A stretch of DNA of 23,902 bases, taken from contig JBAJNN010000032.1 of NCBI GenBank assembly GCA_036881905.1, forward strand, positions 1 through 23,902, read 5' to 3'. Positions 1 to 6,701 of this stretch are shown one piece after another. The notes beneath the pieces were generated by a model. It saw only the letters and a list, made by a program, of their open reading frames with translations, searched no databases and was not told the DNA's origin. The position numbers and the translations under genes were made by a program. Position 1 is the stretch's first letter, and the number at the start of each line of letters is the position of its first letter. The stretch is from JBAJNN01 sp036881905 (GTDB taxonomy: Bacteria; Pseudomonadota; Alphaproteobacteria; Rhizobiales; Im1).

Positions 1-1
1 C

Positions 2-358
2 AACACCCTGGGCTGGAACACTTTTCCGGTCCCGACGCTCACCGCACAAAATAAGGCCGACCTGACCCTTTGCGCCAAAACTATTCTGCTGGCGCGCGAG
101 GCGCATTTCCCTAGCCCCATCGCCGAGCTTTACAAGCCCGGCGACATGCCGGACGATCTGCGCTATGCCCATGCACGCAATGACGAGATGGTGGAGCGCA
201 TTTACATCGGGCGCAAATTCCGCAATGATAGTGAAAGACTGGAAAAACTGTTCGGATTTCATACTGAAATGACAACAAGTCATGGAATGAACACAGGAAA
301 GACGGGCGCGACCGGTAAGCGCAAGGTGGTGGCAGGCATAAAGCAAGGGCGGATATGA
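2..358 (+). CDS. C-terminal end of an MmeI/YeeA-like class I SAM-dependent DNA methyltransferase (5' end outside window)
   Basis: An open frame enters from the left edge and stops at 356-358, giving about 118 residues. The fragment carries features I recognise from the C-terminus of the large MmeI/YeeA-type DNA methyltransferase family: NTLGWNTFPVP near the start, then LLAREAHFP, a DLRYAHARNDE stretch, and ERIYIGRKF followed by NDSERLEKLF. These proteins methylate DNA, and some members are fused restriction-modification enzymes; the catalytic NPPY motif would lie upstream, outside the window. The last 30 or so residues are basic and low in complexity, as often seen at the tail. A broken Abi_2 gene follows directly, which suggests the edge of a defence region. 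The family call is from memory of conserved C-terminal motifs; whether the whole gene is intact cannot be judged. Confidence 0.75.
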   Translation, partial: NTLGWNTFPVPTLTAQNKADLTLCAKTILLAREAHFPSPIAELYKPGDMPDDLRYAHARNDEMVERIYIGRKFRNDSERLEKLFGFHTEMTTSHGMNTGKTGATGKRKVVAGIKQGRI

Positions 359-523
359 CGCGCCGCCATGCGGATTTTTCTTGCCAACCAGGTTTATTGG
401 GCCTATACAAGGATTCATGGAACCCGCCATGCTTCGGGCGAAGCTTCGGCTTCGCACCGCGCATCCCGGCGGATCGTTTTTTATTGTTCCCGTCCGTCAA
501 GCGTGGGGGGCGCCGTCCCCCTC
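359..523. other. Gene-free spacer with three GC-rich hairpins
   Basis: No credible gene. At 438-455 GCGAAGC and GCTTCGC pair around a TTCG loop, the very stable C(UUCG)G tetraloop fold. A weaker CCGC/GCGG hairpin lies near 457-472, followed after a few bases by a run of six T at about 478-483. Together these could terminate the methyltransferase transcript. A third hairpin, G-run 505-510 against C-run 517-521, lies immediately before the ATG of the Abi fragment and would mask its ribosome binding region. Confidence 0.4.
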
Positions 524-661
524 ATGAAGTTCTTAAAGCCTACATTGAGCGTCGAGGATCAGATCACGCTTCCGGAACGGCGGGGTATGATCGTTCCCGA
601 CCGCAAGAGGGCAGCCCGCTCTCTGCGGTATATAAGCTATGACCGCCTGAGCGCCGATTGA
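524..661 (+). pseudogene. Truncated Abi_2 (AbiD/AbiF-like) abortive infection gene, N-terminal scrap
   Basis: The 45-codon frame reads MKFLKPTLSVEDQITL, then RRGMIVPDRKRAAR, then LRYISYDRLSAD and a stop. This matches the usual opening of Abi_2 family proteins, where a phrase like 'L.SIEEQI.LL..RGL.I.D...A...L..I.YYRLS.YW' starts a protein of about 300 residues. The frame breaks exactly where the family would continue with Tyr-Trp. A Pro in QITLPERRG (usually Leu) and Asp in SYDRLS (usually Tyr) are further signs of decay. No continuation of the family is visible in the next 140 bases in any frame, so the rest looks deleted rather than frameshifted. Abi_2 proteins act in phage resistance by growth arrest of infected cells; this copy cannot. 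Family assignment rests on motif memory over a short stretch. Confidence 0.6.
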
Positions 662-799
662 AAATGACCCCATCGATCGTCGGGCATGACGAAAGCGACG
701 TGCTTGATCAGGAAAAGGCCCTTATCGACCTTTTGGAGCGATGAAATGAGCCTTCCGTCTTGCCCTCCGGTGCATCTGATTTTCTCTTGATGGCCCGTA

Positions 800-1450
800 T
801 CAGGCGTTTTGCGCCTCCGGAGACGCCGATTGAAAACCGGGCAGGGTGTTGCAATGGGCATCGACCCGGCAAAGCGCCGGATAAGCGGCCATATCGACAT
901 CGAAACGCCGGGCGTTATAGACCTGCGGCGCCAAGCAGACATCGGCCAGCGATATGGCTTCACCGAAACAATAGGGGCCATTGCGCTCGTGCTTTGCAAT
1001 CAGCGCTTCCAGCGTCGCAAAGCCGATGGTGATCCAGTGACGATACCAGGCGAGCCTGTCCTCTTCGCGCAGTTTCAGCGGGCCGGTCAGATAATTCAGC
1101 ACCCGTAAATTGTTGAGGGGGTGAATGTCGCAGGCGACGGTCAAGGCCATCTCGCGCACCGCCAGCGCCTCATATGGATCGGTGGGAATCAAGCGAGGGG
1201 TAGGATAGAGCGCGTCAAGCCATTCGATCAAGGCGATGGACTGGCCGAATGTCTTGCCGCCAAAGGTGAAGGACGGCACCAAGCCCGACGGCATGAGCGA
1301 TTTATAGGGTTGACCGGATTGTTCGCCGCCGCGCAAATCGACCGCCTTGATCTGCTCCGCGCTCAACCCTTTGAGCGCCAGCGCGATACGCACCCGATAG
1401 GACGCCGATGAGCGAAAATAATCATAAAATGTCAGCTGTTCGATCATCAT
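800..1450 (-). CDS. maiA: Maleylacetoacetate isomerase (zeta-class glutathione S-transferase)
   Basis: 216 residues, the normal size for the family. The N-terminal thioredoxin-like domain has the zeta-class signature RSSASYRVRIALALKG at residues 13-28, where the Ser pair binds and activates glutathione. The Cys usual after the two serines in the eukaryotic enzyme is Ala here, a change I recall in bacterial members. The SIALIEWLD segment binds the gamma-glutamyl moiety, and the all-helical C-terminal domain contains ISLADVCLAPQVYNARRF. The enzyme isomerises maleylacetoacetate to fumarylacetoacetate in tyrosine/phenylalanine and homogentisate breakdown; no other gene of that pathway is in the window. 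Translation starts at one of two adjacent ATGs (1450 or 1447); a GGAAC lies about eight bases upstream, a modest ribosome site. It lies downstream of murA on the same strand with a gap of about 117 bases. Confidence 0.85.
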   Translation of the reverse strand: MMIEQLTFYDYFRSSASYRVRIALALKGLSAEQIKAVDLRGGEQSGQPYKSLMPSGLVPSFTFGGKTFGQSIALIEWLDALYPTPRLIPTDPYEALAVREMALTVACDIHPLNNLRVLNYLTGPLKLREEDRLAWYRHWITIGFATLEALIAKHERNGPYCFGEAISLADVCLAPQVYNARRFDVDMAAYPALCRVDAHCNTLPGFQSASPEAQNA

Positions 1451-1567
1451 TCGGGAGTTCCTTTAACGTTTTGTACCCCTCGCAACGATCACGGCGACAG
1501 CCAAGACGGATTGTCGCAAAGGATATGCCCGCGCCGAACGACCCGCTTAACGGGCCCGAGTTTCTTC

Positions 1568-2857
1568 TCAGGCGCCGACCCGTTCAATATCGGCGCCGCA
1601 ATCGCTGAGTTTCTTCTCAAACCGTTCAAACCCGCGATCGAGGTGATAAACGCGGTGAATGAGCGTTTCGCCATCGGCAACCAACCCGGCGATCACCAGG
1701 CACACCGAAGCGCGTAAATCGGTGGCCATGACTTCGGCCCCGCGCAACGACTTGACGCCGCGCACCGTGGCGGTATCGCCATCGAGCGTGATGTCTGCCC
1801 CAAGCCTGACCAGCTCCTGCACATGCATGAAGCGGTTTTCAAAGATGGTTTCGGTAATGGTCGATGTGCCTTGCGCACGTGTCGTCAAAGCCATGAGCTG
1901 GGCTTGCAAATCGGTCGGAAAACCGGGGTAGGGGCGCGTATCGATGGCCACCGGCGCAAGATTGGTTCCGTTGCGGGCGATTTTAAGCCCCCGATCGCCA
2001 AGACCGACCTGCGCTCCCGCCGCATCGAGAACACCGGTCACGCTGTCGAGCAAATCGCCGCGCGCGCCGAGAAGTTCTACTTCCCCACCAGCCATCGCCA
2101 CCGCCATGGCATAGGTGCCAGCCTCAATGCGGTCTGGCAGAACGTCATGCGTGGCGCCGTGAAGCCTGGATACGCCGGATACAACCAATCTGGAGGCGCC
2201 GATCCCCTCGATGCGGGCGCCCATCTTGACCAGACATTGGGCGAGATCGCCGACCTCCGGCTCGCGAGCGGCATTGTCGATTATGGTCTCGCCGCGCGCG
2301 AGAACCGCAGCCATCAGCGCGGCATGGGTCGCGCCAACCGATGTCTTGGGAAAAGCGATATGGTTGCCGACCAGCCCATTCGGCGCATGCCCGACCACAT
2401 AGCCGCCATCGATCGCGATTTCGGCCCCGAGCTTTTCCATGGCCATAAGGTGCAAATCGACCGGACGGGTTCCAATGGCGCAACCGCCCGGCATGGAAAC
2501 CCGCGCCTGCCTGCATCGCGCCAGCAAGGGTCCGAGAACCCAGAAACTCGCGCGCATCCGTGAAACAAAATCATAAGGCGCCGTCGTGTCAACGATGCTG
2601 CGGGCGGTCATGTGCATGGTATCGCCGGAAAAACTTCCAACACCTTGCCTCTTGCCATCAACCCTGATATCGACGCCATGATTGCTCAGAATGCGCATGA
2701 GCAGCGTGACATCCGCCAGTTGCGGCACCTTGCGTAAACTCAGTGTCTCGTCAGTCAAGAGACCGGCAATCATCAAGGGCAGGGCGGCATTTTTAGCCCC
2801 GGAAATCGGAATTTCTCCCTCAAGCCGATGGCCGCCGCGAATACGAATACGATCCAT
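1568..2857 (-). CDS. murA: UDP-N-acetylglucosamine 1-carboxyvinyltransferase
   Basis: 429 residues, full length for MurA. It transfers enolpyruvate from phosphoenolpyruvate to UDP-GlcNAc, the first committed step of peptidoglycan synthesis, in the cytoplasm. Substrate-binding Lys22-Asn23 lie in SGAKNAALP. The active-site Cys is residue 126 in MPGGCAIGTRPVDLH, so the enzyme is of the fosfomycin-sensitive Cys type. Further family motifs are DRIEAGTYAMA, TRPYPGFPTDLQAQ and the C-terminal HLDRGFERFEKKL. The start is ATG at 2855-2857. The gene is divergent from hprK with 294 bases between. A 13-base direct repeat joins the last codons (1607-1619) and the stop region (1558-1570), suggesting a small duplication at the 3' end. 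In many alphaproteobacteria murA sits beside hisD; that neighbour is not here. Confidence 0.97.
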   Translation of the reverse strand: MDRIRIRGGHRLEGEIPISGAKNAALPLMIAGLLTDETLSLRKVPQLADVTLLMRILSNHGVDIRVDGKRQGVGSFSGDTMHMTARSIVDTTAPYDFVSRMRASFWVLGPLLARCRQARVSMPGGCAIGTRPVDLHLMAMEKLGAEIAIDGGYVVGHAPNGLVGNHIAFPKTSVGATHAALMAAVLARGETIIDNAAREPEVGDLAQCLVKMGARIEGIGASRLVVSGVSRLHGATHDVLPDRIEAGTYAMAVAMAGGEVELLGARGDLLDSVTGVLDAAGAQVGLGDRGLKIARNGTNLAPVAIDTRPYPGFPTDLQAQLMALTTRAQGTSTITETIFENRFMHVQELVRLGADITLDGDTATVRGVKSLRGAEVMATDLRASVCLVIAGLVADGETLIHRVYHLDRGFERFEKKLSDCGADIERVGA

Positions 2858-3151
2858 TCCACGAAAATCCCATTTCGTTGCCCGCGCTTTCCGACAAGGC
2901 TTGCTCGGTCCGAGGCTACATATTATTGCAATATTGCCGACAGTGAAGCGTTGTGGTCAATCGACAGATTTTTCGTGCAAAAATTCATGCTGCCTTGTAT
3001 TCGTTAACAAATAATGTCTGCTTTGGGCGAAAATACTCCGTACGACGGCGCGGGAAACCAAGATATGATTCCGCTATGATACATCCTGACGGAATATCTT
3101 CAAGGCCCGACCATAGCGCGGGGATGGCTATGGCGGTGGAAGGGAGCGCGC
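2858..3151. other. Divergent intergenic region between murA and hprK
   Basis: 294 bases with no gene. It must carry promoters for both directions. On the minus strand a TTGACC hexamer (plus-strand 2955-2960) could serve murA as a -35 element, but the -10 positions below it are poor. A 10-bp perfect palindrome, TATTGCAATA, lies near 2924-2933. A GGAAGGGAG ribosome site at about 3138-3146 belongs to hprK. The AT-rich middle (about 2980-3020) contrasts with the GC-rich flanks. Confidence 0.4.
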
Positions 3152-3652
3152 GTGATGACAATGAGCGATGAAAAACCGGCCGGCATTCTCGTTCACGCCA
3201 GTTGCGTCGCCATTGGCGGGTATGGTATCGTGCTTTTAGGCGCGCCGGGGTCCGGCAAGTCCGACCTTGCATTGCGGCTTATCGATAGCGATGGTCGCGG
3301 CGTCGGGGCGAGACGGATGACCGCCCGGCTGGTCGGCGATGACCAGATTTATCTCTCGCTTTGCGAGGGCCGCGTTATGGCGAGCGCGCCGGAGGTTCTT
3401 GCCGGAAGACTTGAGATCCGGGGCTTGGGGGTCGTGAGCGCGCCCTATGCCAGAAGCCCAACGCCGGTGATATGCGCCGCGCGTCTCGATGCTGAAACCC
3501 CGCCCGACAGGAGTCCCGACTTTACCTGTCAGAGCACAAGACTATGCGGCTTTGAGCTTCCCGAACTCCGGCTTAACCCGTTCGCCCCGTCGGCTCCGTC
3601 GGTTTTGCGGGCCGCGATCGTTTATTTCACTGGGGACGGTAAAATCGGGTAA
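3152..3652 (+). CDS. hprK: HPr kinase/phosphorylase, short alphaproteobacterial form
   Basis: 166 residues, matching the short alphaproteobacterial HprK that lacks the N-terminal domain of the Firmicutes enzyme. Walker A is GAPGSGKSDLALRLI (about residues 30-44). LVGDDQIYL follows, with the acidic pair expected in the catalytic region, then the HprK signature AGRLEIRGLGVV. The enzyme phosphorylates and dephosphorylates HPr on a serine. The substrate gene lies two genes downstream and still has that serine, which supports a working pair. GTG 3152, ATG 3155 and ATG 3161 are all in frame; a strong GGAAGGGAG at about 3138-3146 favours the first two. In Rhizobiales this gene usually follows the chvI/chvG two-component genes; here divergent murA takes that place. 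The C-terminal third (about residues 115-150) is less typical and rich in Pro and Arg. Confidence 0.88.
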   Translation: MMTMSDEKPAGILVHASCVAIGGYGIVLLGAPGSGKSDLALRLIDSDGRGVGARRMTARLVGDDQIYLSLCEGRVMASAPEVLAGRLEIRGLGVVSAPYARSPTPVICAARLDAETPPDRSPDFTCQSTRLCGFELPELRLNPFAPSAPSVLRAAIVYFTGDGKIG

Positions 3653-3752
3653 ATTCCCTCAAGTGGCGTTGCGCAATATCCACATTGGCGACATGATGGC
3701 GGCATTCAGGCGCTTTCAACGATGGAGAACAGAAGATAGGGGCACAGTATTC

Positions 3753-4157
3753 ATGATTGGTCTTGTTTTGGTTACCCATGGCCGTCTTTGTGTGGAATTT
3801 CGCGCCGCCATGGAACATGTGGTCGGTCCGCAAAGCCAAGTGGAAACCATTTCCATTGGCCCCGGCGACGATATGGAACAGCGGCGCGGCGATATTCTAG
3901 GCGCGATAGAGCGCACCGATTCAGGTGATGGCACGATCTTGCTGACCGATATGTTTGGGGGCACGCCCTCAAATCTGGCGATTTCGGTCATGCAAAGCGC
4001 CATGGTGGAAGTGATCGCCGGAATCAACCTGCCGATGTTGATTAAACTGGCCGGTATCCGCGCCGAGGCCAGCTTGCGGGAGGCCATCGATCAGGCGCGG
4101 GATGCCGGGCGTAAGTACATCAATATCGCCAGCAAGGTGTTATCGGGTGAGAGCTGA
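3753..4157 (+). CDS. PTS mannose-type EIIA component (EIIA-Man)
   Basis: 134 residues from ATG 3753. The opening IGLVLVTHGRL places the phosphorylated His at residue 9. DMFGGTPSNLAISVM follows, the hallmark of the EIIA-Man fold, then a conserved ending with AGRKYINIASKVL. In alphaproteobacteria this protein receives phosphate from HPr but usually has no EIIB/EIIC transporter partner, and it is thought to act as a regulator of carbon, nitrogen or envelope functions. No permease is encoded here. The open frame extends upstream to 3489, overlapping hprK, but those residues resemble nothing in the family, so the start is placed where homology begins; a GATAGGGG about ten bases upstream is the best available ribosome site. 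It lies about 100 bases after hprK and overlaps the HPr gene. Confidence 0.88.
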   Translation: MIGLVLVTHGRLCVEFRAAMEHVVGPQSQVETISIGPGDDMEQRRGDILGAIERTDSGDGTILLTDMFGGTPSNLAISVMQSAMVEVIAGINLPMLIKLAGIRAEASLREAIDQARDAGRKYINIASKVLSGES

Positions 4158-4434
4158 GCTGAAGCGTATCGAACGTGAAGTCGCCATCCGCAATAATCGG
4201 GGGCTTCATGCCCGCGCCTCGTCCCGATTCGTCAAATGCGCCGAATCATTCGATGCCGGAATCACCGTATCGCGCAATGGGCAGAGTGTTCCTGGAACCT
4301 CGATCATGGGCCTTATGATGCTGGCGGCTCATAATGGCTCGACCATCGTGATCAGCGCCGAGGGGCCGGAGGCCGAAGCCGCCATTGACGCATTGACAAA
4401 GCTGGTCTTGAACGGATTTAACGATCCATCTTAA
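4147..4434 (+). CDS. ptsH: Phosphocarrier protein HPr
   Basis: 95 residues from GTG 4147. The phosphorylation site RGLHARAS puts the catalytic His at residue 21, and GTSIMGLMML supplies the regulatory Ser at residue 52 that HprK modifies. Both residues are intact, so the protein can serve the phosphorelay and the kinase encoded upstream. The frame is open back to 4102, but residues before 4147 match nothing in HPr; starting at GTG gives the usual lead of about ten residues before the EVAIRN strand. The start overlaps the end of the EIIA gene by 11 bases, implying translational coupling and one hprK-EIIA-HPr transcript. It converges on nth with only 18 bases between the two stops. Confidence 0.92.
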   Translation: MRAELKRIEREVAIRNNRGLHARASSRFVKCAESFDAGITVSRNGQSVPGTSIMGLMMLAAHNGSTIVISAEGPEAEAAIDALTKLVLNGFNDPS

Positions 4435-4452
4435 ATAGAGGAGTGTGCGGTT

Positions 4453-5121
4453 TCACGCCGTCTTGTCCGCGTAACAACAAAGATCGCGTATGAAGCAGAC
4501 GGGACAATCAGGTTTGCGGGCCTTGCACACATAGCGGCCATGCAGAATCAGCCAGTGATGGGCGTGCAGCTTGTAGCGCTCCGGCGCCAGCTTCGACAAT
4601 TTGGTCTCAACCTCGAGCGGCGTGCGGCCAGGGGCCAGGCCGGTCCGGTTGGCGATGCGGAAAATATGGGTATCGACGGCGATCATGGGCTCGCCAAAAG
4701 CGGTGTTGAGAACCACATTCGCCGTCTTGCGCCCAACCCCGGGCAGGCTTTCCAACGCCTCGCGATCATGGGGGACCCGGCTCTCGAACCGGTCAATGAG
4801 CTGATTGGACAGCGCGATAATGTGGCGTGCCTTGTTGCGATAAAGACCGATCGTGCGGATAGCGTTTCGTAAAGTCTCCTCACCGAGGGCAACCATCTTT
4901 TCCGGCGTATCGACGACCTCAAAGAGCGGTTTTGTCGCCTTGTTGACCCCGGCGTCGGTGGCCTGGGCGGAGAGAACGACGGCGACCAGAAGCGTAAACG
5001 GGTTGGTGAAATGCAATTCGCCACGCGGCGCCGGATTATGGCGACAAAAACGAGAGAATAGCTGCTCGATTTGCGCGCGTGACAATTTGCTCAAACCGGA
5101 CATGGCGAGACGGCTCCTCAA
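4453..5121 (-). CDS. nth: Endonuclease III, DNA glycosylase/AP lyase
   Basis: 222 residues, normal for Nth. The helix-hairpin-helix LPGVGRKTANVV supplies catalytic Lys132, and VDTHIFRIANR supplies Asp150. The C-terminal 4Fe-4S cluster loop has Cys199, 206, 209 and 215 in the C-x6-C-x2-C-x5-C pattern. The enzyme removes oxidised pyrimidines from DNA and nicks the abasic site in base excision repair. ATG 5121 and ATG 5103 (MSGLSKLS) are both possible starts; homology to the family begins after the second, so the shorter form is quite possible. It is divergent from the DUF2244 gene, an arrangement I recall in other alphaproteobacteria. Confidence 0.96.
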   Translation of the reverse strand: MRSRLAMSGLSKLSRAQIEQLFSRFCRHNPAPRGELHFTNPFTLLVAVVLSAQATDAGVNKATKPLFEVVDTPEKMVALGEETLRNAIRTIGLYRNKARHIIALSNQLIDRFESRVPHDREALESLPGVGRKTANVVLNTAFGEPMIAVDTHIFRIANRTGLAPGRTPLEVETKLSKLAPERYKLHAHHWLILHGRYVCKARKPDCPVCFIRDLCCYADKTA

Positions 5122-5176
5122 ATCGTGTGACCATCGCGGAAAAGACGAACCGCGAGACCCCCCAGCCTATCATGAC

Positions 5177-5195
5177 GCTTTGCGGACCGCAAAGC
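5177..5195. promoter_or_regulatory. 19-bp inverted repeat between divergent nth and DUF2244 genes
   Basis: GCTTTGCGG and CCGCAAAGC are perfect inverted copies around one central A. The site lies in the 128-base divergent region, 55 bases from the DUF2244 start and 56 from the longer nth start, where an operator could act on both genes. No regulator is identified, and it could also be a small hairpin in the DUF2244 leader. Confidence 0.35.
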
Positions 5196-5249
5196 CGGTC
5201 GCTTCTTGAAAGCCGCAACTGACAGCCCATTGCCGGGGCCGGCGTTTTT

Positions 5250-5771
5250 ATGGATAATCGCGCTATGAGCGTTACCATCACCGATGCCGCATCGTCCCGC
5301 CCCATACGCTTTCGTATGGCATTGACGCCGCGCCGTTCGCTCGGATCGCAAGGTTTCTTCGTTGTGATGGGCATTCTGGGCGGCGCCAGCCTTGTCGCCG
5401 GCCTCGCCTTTGTGTTGATGGGGGCCTGGCCGGTTTGCGGCTATTTCGGCCTTGATGTAGCGCTGGTCTATTGGGCGCTTAACCGCAATTTTGCCGATGC
5501 CATGATCCGTGAGACCATCATTTTGCGCGGAAATGAGCTGGTGGTGCGCCGCGCAAGGAAGGCCGACGAGCCGCGGCAATGGCGCTTTGCGCCACCACAT
5601 TGGGTGCGGGTGGAAATTGAGGAAAACGACAGATTGAAGATTTGCGAATCGCTTTGCCTCGTCTCCCATGGCCGCAAATTGACCATCGGCTCTTTTCTCT
5701 CGCCCGGTGAACGACGCAAAGCCGGCCTGGTCTTGCGCCGGGCCTTGGCTTCACCCTATACAAGGCGTTAA
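5250..5771 (+). CDS. DUF2244 domain membrane protein
   Basis: 173 residues. A short polar N-terminus leads into the DUF2244 pattern FRMALTPRRSLGSQGF, then two adjacent hydrophobic segments at about residues 37-60 and 63-80. A cytoplasmic-type beta-rich part follows with ETIILRGNELVVRR, QWRFAPPHWVRVEI and LTIGSFLSPGERRKAG. These are the conserved blocks of the family, which is found mainly in alphaproteobacteria and has no established function. ATG 5250 or 5265 may start it; neither has a strong ribosome site. A short inverted repeat (5771-5787) overlaps the stop. The gene converges on the broken PH-SHOCT gene. Confidence 0.85.
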   Translation: MDNRAMSVTITDAASSRPIRFRMALTPRRSLGSQGFFVVMGILGGASLVAGLAFVLMGAWPVCGYFGLDVALVYWALNRNFADAMIRETIILRGNELVVRRARKADEPRQWRFAPPHWVRVEIEENDRLKICESLCLVSHGRKLTIGSFLSPGERRKAGLVLRRALASPYTRR

Positions 5772-5865
5772 ATCACGCGGTGTGATTGCAAGATGAAACA
5801 CCAAGACCATACCACAATGATACTTGTTGCCCGTATTGGTCGTATGACCAGAAAGATCACAACGG

Positions 5866-5896
5866 CCTGATAGCATTTAATCCATTTTAAATCAGG
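5866..5896. terminator. Possible bidirectional terminator between convergent genes
   Basis: CCTGA at 5866 pairs with TCAGG ending at 5896, with TTAA/TTAA continuing the stem after a five-base bulge. It lies between the 3' ends of the DUF2244 gene (plus) and the PH-SHOCT pseudogene (minus), where a shared terminator would be expected. The bulge and lack of a clean T tract keep confidence low. Confidence 0.3.
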
Positions 5897-5898
5897 CT

Positions 5899-6436
5899 CT
5901 AAAACATGATCTTGGCTTTTTCGGCTTGCAGTTCCTCCTCCGTCGGAACACCAGCCTCTTTGAGCTTTGCCAACCGCTCCAGTGCATCGAGTTTTTGATT
6001 TATATCCGTATCGAATGCTGATGATTTTTGTGGCGCCGCGCTGTCTGCGTTGGCCGTAACACGAGCGCGGACATATTCCTCAAAGACTCTGACCTGCTTT
6101 TTATTGCCGTTATCAGTATATTCTTTGTTTTTTGAGGCAAAAATATTTACTTTTCCTACTATAAAACCGGTTTCTTACTGAATAGAGGTTATTTTATCGT
6201 AGGAAAAGTCTTCTATTTTCAGGCCATACAGCATGCCCTTTTCCACAAAAATAAGCTGTTTATTGGTCGAACACAAGATGCCCATGCCATTGCCATACAT
6301 GCCTTGTGCCAGACGCTCCCCAGCTTTATCTTCCCAAAGAATATTAAACAATTCTTTGATTTCTTTGACGTCAAAAAAACGTGCTGTCCCCATCAATATT
6401 ACCGTTTTGGCTTTTGATTTCCTCTAAAGTCGGCAT
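5899..6436 (-). pseudogene. PH domain-SHOCT domain protein, broken by a frameshift and an in-frame stop
   Basis: Reading from ATG 6436, which has a strong GAGGAG ribosome site, gives MPTLEEIKSQNGNIDGDSTFF and then a stop caused by a run of seven T (minus strand; plus 6373-6379). Deleting one T continues as FDVKEIKELFNILWEDKAG and AQGMYGNGMGIL, then LYGLKIEDFSYDKITSIQ, a bacterial PH-like domain. A TAA at 6175-6177 follows. The same frame then carries on with ETGFIVGKVNIFASKNKE, EEYVRARV, and a C-terminal SHOCT motif, LDALERLAKLKEAGVPTEEEL, to a TAG at 5899. Family members I recall have Tyr where the TAA lies, so TAT or TAC to TAA is the simplest lesion. The repaired protein would be 178 residues. 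SHOCT domains end many small regulatory or membrane-linked proteins of unknown role. The region is AT-rich compared with its neighbours, suggesting later acquisition. Confidence 0.75.
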
Positions 6437-6495
6437 GTGATCTCCTCAGCGCGTCAGTTTGGTCGTCATGGAACACAATGAATCAGATTTGGATA

Positions 6496-6524
6496 TTGTT
6501 CAAAAAAGAACTTTTCTTTAACAA
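6496..6524. repeat. AT-rich imperfect inverted repeat upstream of the PH-SHOCT pseudogene
   Basis: TTGTT followed by A-rich sequence pairs imperfectly with T-rich sequence ending in AACAA across 29 bases. The segment 6480-6560 is the AT-richest part of this spacer and probably holds the minus-strand promoter of the pseudogene. I see no gene between 6437 and 6701. Confidence 0.25.
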
Positions 6525-6701
6525 ATTCTAGAATAAATCTTTTTGTATTGCAAGACCGATGATTGAAATGACATTCGGTTTCCTTGAAGGCGCAGGGGGG
6601 AGGGTGTGTCTGGGAAGTCCGTTAAACTTTGCAAGTCTGACCTTGCCAGTCCTGATTCTACCCGCGCGGTATGGGCAGATGTCAGTGCGTGGGTGGGGCC
6701 T

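Noticed and set aside
664..744. 26-codon frame (MTPSIVGHDESDVLDQEKAL...) after the Abi fragment, faintly like the linker helix of a type I restriction specificity subunit
   Set aside because: Too short and no ribosome site; the resemblance is only to a generic charged helix.
1823..2563. 246-residue open frame antisense to murA, and similar ones over gpmA, nth and the SLC13 permease
   Set aside because: These are shadows of strongly supported genes, with Arg/Pro-rich, motif-free translations.
3489..3752. N-terminal extension of the EIIA frame overlapping hprK
   Set aside because: The residues do not resemble EIIA and come from the hprK coding sequence in another phase; the family starts at MIGLVLVTHG.
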